Origin: RPQJ01 sp963732415
Lineage (GTDB): Bacteria > Pseudomonadota > Gammaproteobacteria > Steroidobacterales > Steroidobacteraceae
Assembly (NCBI GenBank): GCA_963732415.1
Contig: CAVSZK010000005.1
Coordinates: 248,001-312,000 of the forward strand
Direction: 5' to 3'
DNA: 64,000 bases
Below are positions 1-8,600 of this stretch, piece by piece. How positions within the stretch are numbered: the first letter of the stretch is position 1; every line of letters starts with the position of its first letter. The notes below the pieces were generated by a model. The model was not told the origin of the DNA. It made no database searches and saw nothing but the letters and a program-made list of their open reading frames with translations. Position numbers and translations under genes: made by a program.

Positions 1-112
1 GCGTCGCGCGATCACCAGGATACCGAGGCAGCACCCTAGGGCAGCGGGCGACCCTCCCGGACGCGGGGCAAGTCGGCTCGGGCCGGAGATCGCGAGTACA
101 GCGCGGAGCCGA

Positions 113-121
113 TGCTACAAT
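113..121 (+). promoter_or_regulatory. Extended -10 promoter of purE
   Basis: TGC followed by TACAAT (hexamer 116-121) forms an extended -10 element. No convincing -35 is present. The hexamer ends 6 nt before the GTG start of purE, so transcription would begin at or next to the start codon. Bases 1-112 hold no recognisable gene. Confidence 0.5.
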
Positions 122-127
122 GCCGCA

Positions 128-631
128 GTGAAACCGCTCGTTGGCATCATCATGGGGTCGACCTCCGACTGGGAGACCCTCAAGTCCGCCGCCCAGATGC
201 TCGATCGTCTCGGCGTCCCTCACGAGACCCGCGTCGTCTCGGCTCACCGCACGCCTGACCTGCTTTTCGAGTACGCCAGCTCGGCTCGCAGCCGGGGCCT
301 GCAGGTCCTGATCGCAGGCGCCGGCGGCGCCGCCCACCTGCCGGGCATGGCGGCGGCCAAGACCACGTTGCCCGTGCTCGGCGTGCCCGTGCAGTCGAAG
401 ATGCTGAACGGCGTCGATTCGCTGCTCTCGATCGTGCAGATGCCGGCCGGTGTTCCAGTCGGGACCTTGTCCATCGGTGTGGCCGGGGCGACCAACGCCG
501 CGCTGCTCGCCGCTTCCATCCTCGGCCTCTCGCACCAGGCAATCCGCGAGTCGCTCGATGCATTCCGCGCTGAGCAGACGCAGAAAGTGCTCGCGCAGCC
601 CGACCCCAGCAAGCCACCCGCGGGCGCATGA
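128..631 (+). CDS. purE: N5-carboxyaminoimidazole ribonucleotide mutase PurE
   Basis: This class I PurE (167 aa) converts N5-CAIR to CAIR in de novo purine synthesis, in the cytoplasm. The signature GSTSD lies at residues 10-14, SAHRTP at 38-43 around the active-site His40, and the conserved SLLSIVQMP stretch sits in the second half. Length is normal for the family. The start is GTG, directly after the first in-frame opportunity downstream of a TACAAT box, with no Shine-Dalgarno sequence, which suggests a leaderless message. The stop overlaps the purK start by 4 bp (ATGA), so the two are translationally coupled and act in consecutive steps. Confidence 0.96.
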   Translation: MKPLVGIIMGSTSDWETLKSAAQMLDRLGVPHETRVVSAHRTPDLLFEYASSARSRGLQVLIAGAGGAAHLPGMAAAKTTLPVLGVPVQSKMLNGVDSLLSIVQMPAGVPVGTLSIGVAGATNAALLAASILGLSHQAIRESLDAFRAEQTQKVLAQPDPSKPPAGA

Positions 632-1713
632 AGATCGGCGTCATCGGCGCCGGCCAGCTTGGACAGATGCTGGCACTGGCCGGCCATCCGCTCGCCCTCG
701 AGTTCCTGTTCCTGGACTCGAGCGCGGATTGCCCCGGCGCGCGGGTCGGACCGATCGTCACCGGGCGATTCGACGACCCGGCCAGCCTGCGAAAGCTCGC
801 GGCCGCCACGGACCTCGTCACGTACGAGTTCGAGAACGTGCCGGTCTCCGCACTCGAGAAAGTGGCGAAGACGCGTCCCTGCCTGCCGCCGATCGAAGCG
901 CTGCGTGTGTCCCAGGACCGGCTGCTCGAGAAGGACCTCTTCCGGCGCCTCCACATCCCGACGCCGCCATTCCAGGCCGTGGACAGCATCGACGAACTGC
1001 GTGCCGCCGTGACCGCAGTGGGACTGCCCTGCGTGCTCAAGACCCGCAGGCTGGGCTACGACGGGCGCGGCCAGCAATACCTGCGCCGTCCTGCGGACAT
1101 CGATCCAGCCTGGGCCGCACTCGGCGGCGTGCCGCTGATCCTCGAAGGGTTCGTGAAATTCGACCGCGAGGTCTCGATCATCGGCGCCCGCAGCACACGC
1201 GGGCAGACGCGCTGCTACCCGCTCGCCGACAACGAGCATCGCGGCGGCATCCTGCGCGTCACGCGCGCACCCTACCGGAACCCGGGCCTGCAGCGCGCGG
1301 CCGAGCGGCACCTGCGTCGCGTACTCGACCACTTCGGCTACGCCGGGGTGCTTACGATCGAGTTCTTCGTGCAGCGAGGCCGCCTGGTCGCAAACGAGAT
1401 GGCACCGCGCGTCCACAATTCCGGTCACTGGACCACCGAGGGCGCGGTGACCTCGCAGTTCGAAAATCACCTTCGCGCCATCCTCGGGCTCCCGCTCGGC
1501 GACACCAGCGCCGTTGGACACGCGGCGATGGTCAATTACATCGGCACGATGCCGGATCGCGAACGAGTGCTGGCGATCCCCGGAGCGCACCACCACGACT
1601 ACGGCAAGGCGCCCAGGGCCGGTCGCAAGCTCGGGCACGGCACGATCGTGGCGGCCACCGCCGCCGGGCGAGATCGCATGCTCCGCCGCCTGCTGCGCCA
1701 CGTGCCGCGTTGA
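628..1713 (+). CDS. purK: N5-carboxyaminoimidazole ribonucleotide synthase PurK
   Basis: PurK (361 aa) is the ATP-grasp ligase that uses ATP and bicarbonate to make N5-CAIR from AIR, the substrate for PurE. The N-terminus carries the family start IGVIGAGQLGQM (residues about 3-14), the middle holds the ATP-grasp core (a FVKFDREVS stretch), and a late NEMAPRVHNSGHWT segment is highly characteristic of PurK. The ATG overlaps the purE stop. Downstream lie about 80 bp before the next plus-strand gene, which has its own promoter-like sequence. Confidence 0.96.
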   Translation: MKIGVIGAGQLGQMLALAGHPLALEFLFLDSSADCPGARVGPIVTGRFDDPASLRKLAAATDLVTYEFENVPVSALEKVAKTRPCLPPIEALRVSQDRLLEKDLFRRLHIPTPPFQAVDSIDELRAAVTAVGLPCVLKTRRLGYDGRGQQYLRRPADIDPAWAALGGVPLILEGFVKFDREVSIIGARSTRGQTRCYPLADNEHRGGILRVTRAPYRNPGLQRAAERHLRRVLDHFGYAGVLTIEFFVQRGRLVANEMAPRVHNSGHWTTEGAVTSQFENHLRAILGLPLGDTSAVGHAAMVNYIGTMPDRERVLAIPGAHHHDYGKAPRAGRKLGHGTIVAATAAGRDRMLRRLLRHVPR

Positions 1714-1751
1714 GGCCCGCACTCACACCCGAAATGTGACGGACCCCTTTA

Positions 1752-1779
1752 TTGCGGGTGGGTACGGTTCCTTTATAGT
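1752..1779 (+). promoter_or_regulatory. Candidate sigma70 promoter for the ATPase-FHA gene
   Basis: TTGCGG (1752-1757), 16 bp spacer, TATAGT (1774-1779). The start codon is at 1797, with a GGCGGAG ribosome-binding site at 1784-1790, so the leader would be only about 10 nt long. The -10 overlaps a near direct repeat, ACGG..CC.TTTAT, present twice in this gap. Confidence 0.4.
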
Positions 1780-1796
1780 TCCGGGCGGAGTCCCGA

Positions 1797-3074
1797 ATGT
1801 ACCTCGAACATTTCCAGCTCACTGAATTGCCGTTCCGGCTGAGCCCGGATCCGGCCTTCATGTACCTGAGTCACATCCACTCCCGCGCCAAGGCGTACAT
1901 GGAGTCGACGATCTGGTTCACGGACGGCTTCGTCGTGATAACCGGGGAGATCGGGTCGGGCAAGACGACGCTGATCGAGACATTCCTCAGGGAGATCGAC
2001 GAGGACGTCGTCGTCGCACAGATCAACCAGACGCAGGTGACACCGATCGAGTTCCTGCAGTCCGCGCTGGTGCAGTTCGGCTTCAGCCCCTTCCGCATGC
2101 GCAAGGCCGAGCTGCTTGCGACCATGAACGAATTCCTGATCGAGCAGTACGCGAACGGGCGCAAGGTGCTGCTGATCATCGACGAGGCGCAGAACCTGAG
2201 CAACAAGGTGCTCGAGGAAGTGCGATTACTGTCCGGTGTCGAGACCACGAAGGAAAAGGTGCTGCGCATCATCCTGGCGGGCCAGCCGGAACTGAACGAC
2301 AAGCTCGATTCCGGCGAGCTGATACAGCTCAGGCAGCGGGTGCGACTGCGCTTCCACCTGACCGCCCTCAGCGAAACAGACATGGAGGAATATGTACGGC
2401 ACAGGCTGCGCATTGCCGGCGCCGGCGACCGCGACCTCTTCGAACCCGAGACCTTCCCGCTGCTGTATCGCTACGCCGGAGGCATCCCGCGCCTGGTGAA
2501 CACGCTCTGCGACACCGCGTTGATTGCAGCCTTTGCGCAGGACCGGCACACGGTATCGGCGGCGGACCTGAAGGCGGCAGTGGACGAGCTCCAGTGGGTC
2601 GAATACGCGGCACGGACGTCCTCGCACCGGCAGCTAGCGAGTGACGACACCGCATCGGACGAATTACCGCCGATCGGCCACCTGGTTCTGACGCTCAAGG
2701 GCGTCACGGTGCAGGAGGCCTACCTGGTGCCGGGACGGCTGTTCATCGGGCGCACCGCCGACAACGACATCCGGGTCGAGAGCAAGTTCGTGAGCCGCCA
2801 TCACGCCCAGGTCGTCACCACTCCGGACGGCAGCTCGATCGAGGACCTGAACAGCACGAACGGCATATTCGTGCGCGGCCGGCGCGTCCGACGCTACAAG
2901 CTGCAGCACGAAGACGTCGTGAAACTCGGGACGCACGAGATCATTTACTACCGGGCCGAACCGCCGGGCATTTCGACGATGGTGCTCGATGGCAGCGAGC
3001 GCGAGACGGACGCAGACGAGGCGGTGCAGGACGGCGAAGAAGCCGAGGCACTCGAGGACGGTCGCGAGGCCTGA
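1797..3074 (+). CDS. ExeA/GspA-like AAA ATPase with C-terminal FHA domain
   Basis: This 425-aa protein starts with the ExeA/GspA-type opening (MYLEHFQLTELPF) and an AAA ATPase domain, Walker A GEIGSGKT at residues 50-57 and Walker B LLIIDEAQ at 125-132, followed by the helical sensor region to about 270. A forkhead-associated domain follows at about 295-385, with GR at 318-319, SRHH at 333-336 and LNSTNG at 351-356, the residues that bind phosphothreonine. The tail after 395 is acidic. There is no signal peptide, membrane segment or peptidoglycan-binding domain, unlike classical ExeA of type II secretion, and no secretion genes are nearby. A cytoplasmic ATPase recruited by a phosphoprotein is the best inference. 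The partner is unknown. Confidence 0.85.
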   Translation: MYLEHFQLTELPFRLSPDPAFMYLSHIHSRAKAYMESTIWFTDGFVVITGEIGSGKTTLIETFLREIDEDVVVAQINQTQVTPIEFLQSALVQFGFSPFRMRKAELLATMNEFLIEQYANGRKVLLIIDEAQNLSNKVLEEVRLLSGVETTKEKVLRIILAGQPELNDKLDSGELIQLRQRVRLRFHLTALSETDMEEYVRHRLRIAGAGDRDLFEPETFPLLYRYAGGIPRLVNTLCDTALIAAFAQDRHTVSAADLKAAVDELQWVEYAARTSSHRQLASDDTASDELPPIGHLVLTLKGVTVQEAYLVPGRLFIGRTADNDIRVESKFVSRHHAQVVTTPDGSSIEDLNSTNGIFVRGRRVRRYKLQHEDVVKLGTHEIIYYRAEPPGISTMVLDGSERETDADEAVQDGEEAEALEDGREA

Positions 3075-3078
3075 ACGC

Positions 3079-3297
3079 TCAGTCGTCGAGCGACTTCGAA
3101 TCGTACTCAGACTGGTTCTCGCGGTATTCGCGCCGCCGCATCCAGAGCACCAGTCCCACTGTCAGCCCAAGCCCACCCAGCAGCATCAGCAGGCCCCGCG
3201 GTCCACGCTCGCCGATGAACGCGGCCGCCAGCGCCACCGCACCTGCCGCCATGTACGCGTACGGCAGGAGTTCATACAGGCCGCGAGGGATCCACAT
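3079..3297 (-). CDS. Small two-helix inner membrane protein
   Basis: Seventy-two residues starting MWIPRGLYELLP, with two hydrophobic segments (about residues 10-28 and 37-53, the second rich in Leu and Gly) and a short charged C-terminus (RRREYRENQSEYDSKSLDD). I do not recognise a named family. It lies 16 bp downstream of tldD on the same strand and is probably cotranscribed with it. Its stop is only 4 bp from the convergent stop of the ATPase-FHA gene. A longer in-frame reading to 3414 exists, but that part is tldD coding sequence in another frame, so the ATG at 3297 is preferred. Confidence 0.65.
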   Translation of the reverse strand: MWIPRGLYELLPYAYMAAGAVALAAAFIGERGPRGLLMLLGGLGLTVGLVLWMRRREYRENQSEYDSKSLDD

Positions 3298-3313
3298 CGG
3301 CGCGCCCGGGGGC

Positions 3314-4816
3314 TCAGGCCGTACCGCCCACGGTGAGGCCGTCCACCCGAAGCGTCGGCTGGCCGACGCCGACCGGCACGTCCTGGCCGTCCTTGCCGCA
3401 GGTGCCGACTCCATCGTCCAGCTTCAGGTCATTGCCAACCATGGCAATTCGGGTCATGGCGTCCGGCCCGTTGCCGATGAGTGTCGCCCCCTTCACAGGC
3501 GCGCCGAGCCTGCCATTCTCGATCAGGTAGGCCTCGCTCGCCGAGAAGACGAACTTGCCCGAGGTGATGTCGACCTGGCCGCCGCCGAAATGCCGGCAGT
3601 AGAGCCCCTTGCTTACCGATGCGATGATTTCTTCCGGCGCGTGCGGACCCGGAAGCATGTAGGTGTTCGTCATCCGCGGCAGCGTCAGGTGCGCGAACGA
3701 CTCGCGCCGGCCGTTGCCGGTGGGCGCGACTCCCATCAGCCGCGCGTTCAGCTTGTCCTGCAGGTAACCCTTCAGCACGCCGTCCTCGATCAGCGTCGTG
3801 CAACCAGTGGGCGTGCCCTCATCGTCGACGTTCAGTGAGCCACGTCGCGTGGCAAGCGTGCCGTCGTCGACCACTGTCACGCCACGCGAGGCCACCTGCT
3901 GGCCGATGCGGCCACTGAACGCCGACGTGCCCTTGCGATTGAAATCGCCCTCGAGCCCGTGACCCACGGCCTCGTGCAGCAGCACGCCCGGCCAGCCCGG
4001 ACCCAGCACGACGGTCATGGTCCCGGCAGGCGCCGGAACGGCCTCGATGTTGACCTGCGCACTGCGCACCGCCTCACGCACCAGTTCGCGCCAGCGATCG
4101 CCGGCGACGAATTCCGTGTATGCAAATCGCCCGCCGCCGCCTGCGTATCCCTGCTCGCGCCGGCCCTGGTGCTCGATGATCACCGACACATTGAGGCGCA
4201 CCAGCGGGCGCACGTCGGCGGCCAGCGTGCCGTCGCTCGCCAGAACCAGGATCGTATCGTGCGACGCGGCCAGGCTCGCCATCACCTGCACGATGCGCGA
4301 GTCGAGCGCGCGGGCCTCGCGGTCAATGGCCTCGAGCAGTCTCACCTTGTCGCCGTCCTCCATCGAGTCGACCGGGTCGATCGGCAGGTACAGGCTGCGC
4401 CCTCCCGGCGCACGCCAGGCCTGGACTGATCCACCGGCGCCGGAGCGCGCGATGGCTCGGGCGGCATGGGCAGCCTCGAGCATCGCCGGCAGGACCACTT
4501 CGTCCGAGTATGCGAACCCTGTCTTCTCGCCGGCGAGCGCACGCACACCGACGCCCTGGTCGATGCTGTGCGCGCCGTCCTTCACGATGCCGTCCTCGAG
4601 TGCCCACGACTCCTCGCGGATCAGCTGGAAGTACGCGTCGGCATAGTCCACGGCGTGGCCCATGACGTCGCCGAGCACGCGGGCAACCGCATCTTCGTCG
4701 AGGCCGGCGGGCAACAGCAGCGCGCCGCGCGCGAGCGCAATCGAATCCCGGGGTGCGTCGGCAACTACCGGAAACTGCGTGGGTGCAAACAGCGCGGGAG
4801 GGATGTTGGGTGTCAT
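3314..4816 (-). CDS. tldD: Metalloprotease TldD
   Basis: TldD (500 aa) is the zinc-dependent subunit of the TldD/TldE (PmbA) protease, which degrades unfolded peptides and processes some ribosomal peptides such as microcin B17. The zinc motif HEAVGHGLEGDF is near residue 280 (two His three residues apart, with the following Glu). The start ATG at 4816 gives a normal N-terminus and sits 5 bp after the nitrilase-family gene stop. The usual partner gene pmbA/tldE is not in this window. The gene is last but one of the rng-yhdP-nit-tldD block typical of gammaproteobacteria. Confidence 0.93.
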   Translation of the reverse strand: MTPNIPPALFAPTQFPVVADAPRDSIALARGALLLPAGLDEDAVARVLGDVMGHAVDYADAYFQLIREESWALEDGIVKDGAHSIDQGVGVRALAGEKTGFAYSDEVVLPAMLEAAHAARAIARSGAGGSVQAWRAPGGRSLYLPIDPVDSMEDGDKVRLLEAIDREARALDSRIVQVMASLAASHDTILVLASDGTLAADVRPLVRLNVSVIIEHQGRREQGYAGGGGRFAYTEFVAGDRWRELVREAVRSAQVNIEAVPAPAGTMTVVLGPGWPGVLLHEAVGHGLEGDFNRKGTSAFSGRIGQQVASRGVTVVDDGTLATRRGSLNVDDEGTPTGCTTLIEDGVLKGYLQDKLNARLMGVAPTGNGRRESFAHLTLPRMTNTYMLPGPHAPEEIIASVSKGLYCRHFGGGQVDITSGKFVFSASEAYLIENGRLGAPVKGATLIGNGPDAMTRIAMVGNDLKLDDGVGTCGKDGQDVPVGVGQPTLRVDGLTVGGTA

Positions 4817-4821
4817 TGAAA

Positions 4822-5637
4822 TCAGGCCTGCAGTCGCCGATGGGTGACGGATGGGAAATTCTGCCTGACCTCGCGCTGTCGCACGAGGTCGATGTTGGCG
4901 ACGACGACACCAGTGCCCCGCGGCAGCCGCGCGAGCACTCGTCCCCAGCAGTCCACGATCATCGAGTCGCCGTAGGTCTCGCGGCCGTTCTGGTGGAACC
5001 CGGACTGTGCCGGCGCGACCACGTGGCAGAGGTTCTCGATGGCGCGGGCGCGCAGCAGTGTCTCCCAGTGCGCGCGGCCCGTGGGCGCGGTGAATGCTGA
5101 TGGCAGGCAGAACCACTGCGCACCGAGTTCGAGCAGCCGGCGGAAAAGTTCCGGAAAGCGCACGTCGTAGCAGACCGCGAGACCGAGCCGCCCGGCCGGC
5201 GTGTCCACGCACACGGGCTCCGCACCGGGCCGCACGGACGCCGACTCCTGGTAACGTTCCTCCCGGCCCGGGATCTCGACGTCGAACAGGTGGATCTTGT
5301 CATAACGCGCGACGCAGCAGCCCTCGTGGTCGAACACCAGCGACGCGGCGGCAAGACGCGGCTCACCGGCGATCCGCAGCGGAATCGTCCCGGCCACTAT
5401 CCACATCCCCAGCTCGCGGGCCGTCGAAGCGACGAACTCCTGGATCGGTCCGGCGCCCTGCTCCTCGGCAATCGCGAACTTGTCGGATTCACTCATGCCC
5501 ATGAAGGCGAAGTTCTCCGGCAGGACCGCGACCTGCGCACCGCGCGAACGAGCCTCGCCGAGCAAGCGGCCCGACTCCGCAAGGTTGCCTGCCACGTCTG
5601 CCGAAGTCGTCATCTGGATTGCCGCGACGGCGGTCAT
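4822..5637 (-). CDS. Carbon-nitrogen hydrolase, Nit1/YbeM-like amidase
   Basis: A 271-aa nitrilase-superfamily amidase with the full catalytic triad Glu41 (in LPENF), Lys114 (in YDKIHLFD) and Cys156 (in AVCYDVRFPE). The KIHLFDV and CYDVRFPELFR contexts are those of the Nit1/Nit2 branch, so hydrolysis of deaminated glutathione (metabolite repair) or omega-amidase activity is likely. Which of the two cannot be decided from sequence. The ATG overlaps the yhdP stop by 4 bp. A longer reading upstream exists but is yhdP coding sequence in another frame. Confidence 0.9.
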   Translation of the reverse strand: MTAVAAIQMTTSADVAGNLAESGRLLGEARSRGAQVAVLPENFAFMGMSESDKFAIAEEQGAGPIQEFVASTARELGMWIVAGTIPLRIAGEPRLAAASLVFDHEGCCVARYDKIHLFDVEIPGREERYQESASVRPGAEPVCVDTPAGRLGLAVCYDVRFPELFRRLLELGAQWFCLPSAFTAPTGRAHWETLLRARAIENLCHVVAPAQSGFHQNGRETYGDSMIVDCWGRVLARLPRGTGVVVANIDLVRQREVRQNFPSVTHRRLQA

Positions 5638-8600
5638 TGCTTCACATCCTCTTTTCCGGCCACTTCGACGGCCGGGGCATCGACCTGCGCCGGTGCCGGC
5701 GCAGCGCCAGTCTGTGCCTCGCCCTGCTCGGACGAAACTCGCTCCACGACCGGATCGTCCCACGGACCCGTGACTCGATAGTAGACGCGCACCAGGCCCT
5801 TGAGCTGCCCCTTGAATATCTGCGAAAGCAACAGCCCGCCCGCGGCACCGATCGGCCCCAGGGCCAGCGCCCCAGCGACGGTGGCGGCTCCGGTCGGATT
5901 GCCACTTACCACGATGGTCTGGTCGTAGTCCTCGGCCGCGAGGCCGGTACGCCCCACGATGCCGATGTCGAGTGCGGCACCCTTGAGCAGCAGGTTCTGC
6001 GTGTATGCATTGCCGTCGCGGATCTCGAAGTCGCCTTGCACCTTGTCGAAGGCGAGACCGGCGTCGGTCACGTCATGAAAATCGAGGGCCAGGCGACGCG
6101 GCAGCTCGGCGAGGCTCGACAGTCCCAGCACGCGACCAGCGCCTGGCTTCACGCTGCGGAGCTGTCCACGATCCAGCGCGATGCTGGCGGTACCGTTCAT
6201 GTGTGCGACGATCTCTCCCATCGGCCCGCCCGGCCAGGAGAGGTTCGCGGTCGCAGTCGCGTGCTTCGCCTCTATGGACCCAGGCAGGTCCAGCGCTTTC
6301 GAGGTCGCGTCCAGGTTCGTGCTGGTGAGGTCGATGGCGAGCCGTGTTCGCGAACCGGAAGACCCTTGCAGCCAGTCGCCGCTCGCGGTGATCGTGGTGT
6401 CGGTCGAGGTCGCCGTCAGCTGCGGAAGCCTCAGTCCGCCGGGATCCTTGACGACCTGCCCGGCCAGCCGCCCGAAGCGGCGCTGCTGCCATCCGAAATC
6501 CTCAACGTCGAACTCCAGCGCCGGCAGCTCGCGCGGATCGGGTTGCGCCGCGTGATCGGGACCGGTGGCCTGCACCGGCTGCAGGATGAGGCGATCCATG
6601 TCGAACCTGATCGGCAAGCCGGAATCGAGGTCGTACGGTATCGTGACGAGGCCCTCTGCCGTCGGGCCGCTGACCCTGAGCTGCAGCGACTTCGGCTCCG
6701 CCCTGAGTGACGCATCCACCTGCGAAAACTCGAATCCGAAGATGCGCACATTCCCGACACGCACCTCGGTCGGGCCCAGCCACTCCGACAGCGTGCCCGG
6801 CGCCGCGCCCGAACCGAGCGCCAGCCACTCGCCGAGGTCGAACTCCGGCCAGTCGCCGCTGAGGTGAAGCCCCGGGTCTTGCGGCAGCACTGCTGGCCGG
6901 CCGTCAAACCGGGCCGCGCCGCGATCGAACTTCAGGCGGCCATCCTTGCCCTCGGACAGCTGCAGGCGCATTCGCGCCGTCCCGGACTCCACGGCGATGT
7001 CGTCCAGTCCCTGCGGCGTGAAGGCGAGCCCCACGCGGGTCGGCCGCAGTCCTGCCGGCGCCTTGGCGAACGGACGCGGCGCCGAGATGCCGAGCCCGGC
7101 AAGGTCGCTGGTGACGTCGTAGCGTGACGACCACTGGTCGGTGCCACGGTGCCGTTCGATACGGCCTTCCAGCTTCCAGTCGGCCGCGCCCGACATGCGG
7201 ATCGATTGCGGCAGACCGATGAATGCGGGCAGACCGGACCCGGACGCACGGCCGCTGCCGTGCAGCAGCACCAGCGCGTCGGCCTGTGGCGTCAACTGCC
7301 CCGGCTCCACCTCGAGTTCGAACGGGCCGCCGAGAATCGTGCCGCGCAGCGCGTCCGCTCGCATGTCAAGGTTGTGGATCTCGAACAGGCCGGTCAGGCG
7401 TTCGACCGGCGCATGCAGCGCCGGCAGGTTCACGGTCGCCGAGCGCAGGTTGGTCCCGATCACGTAGTCGTGGGGATCAATTCCATTGGTTGGCAAGTGA
7501 AGCTTGACGCTGAAATCCGCGGGGCCGTTCCCCGAGAGCCCCATGAACTGGCTTCCGAGGACGACGCCGACCGGGCTCTTCTGCGCGAATGGCAGCGCGA
7601 CCCCGAGGTCGCCCGACGCCTGCGCAGCCACCTCGACGACAGATTCGTGCATGTCGGCAATTCCGACCTCCGCGCGATCGAGCCGGATTCCACCGACCTC
7701 GCCGCCGTCCAGCCTCGCGACAAAGCCCGCGTTGTGGAACTCGACATTGCCTCGCGCGTTCCGCAGCGGCTCGAATCCGGAGAAGTAGTCGACCGCGACG
7801 TCGCGCAACGACGCCGTGGCAGTGAAATCGCCCTCGCCATTGCGGAACGGGAAGCTGCGTATCGGGCCACTGTAGCTCACGTGGCCCGCTTCGACCCGGC
7901 CGCCGAGGAAAGCCGGCGCAAGCCACGAGACCGCACCAGGCCCGAAGATTCCGTAGGGCATTACACTGCCGGCGAAAGCCACGTCCCCCGCCCGTACTTC
8001 GATGTCCATCGTCAGCAGCGGCGAGACGCTCGGCCGCTCGTACCGGTACTCGAATGTACCGCTGGCGCTGCCGTGCAGGTGCTCGATGGTGACCGGACCC
8101 GACGCAAGCACCCATTGCGCGCCCTCGCGGCGCCAGTCGACATCGCCCGACGCGGACACGCCTGAGATGGGCTCGCGAAAGATCCGCGGCAGGTCGAACG
8201 CGAGCGAGGTCGAACGCAGCGCGATACGGCCGTGCTGATCGGTTCCAGACACCACGCCGGTCAGGCCCGTAAGACCGGGATATCCGCCAGACGCCGCGAA
8301 GCCGAGGTCGGTGACGTCTGCGCTCACGTTGAAGCTCGGGAATGCCCCCGCGCGGTCGCGTGACGCATCGACGCTGAACGAGTTCAGTTCGCCACCCGGC
8401 GCCATGCCAGCCCAGCGGTCGAAGGCAGGTGGCGCAAACGCCAGAACCAGCGGCCAGGCATCCTCTAGCCGCAGATTCTCCGCGGACGCCGACGCGGAGA
8501 ACGTCGTCTGCGCGTTGCCTCGCCAGCGCAGCGCCATAGCCGCCGGCGCCGCAATCCTGTCTCGATCGCCGCCGAACTGCAGGTTCTGTGCGCGCAGCAT

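Noticed and set aside
3298..3414. N-terminal extension of the small membrane protein by 39 residues
   Set aside because: The added part is tldD coding sequence read in another frame, Arg/Ser/Ala-rich and without features. The ATG at 3297 fits the membrane helix.
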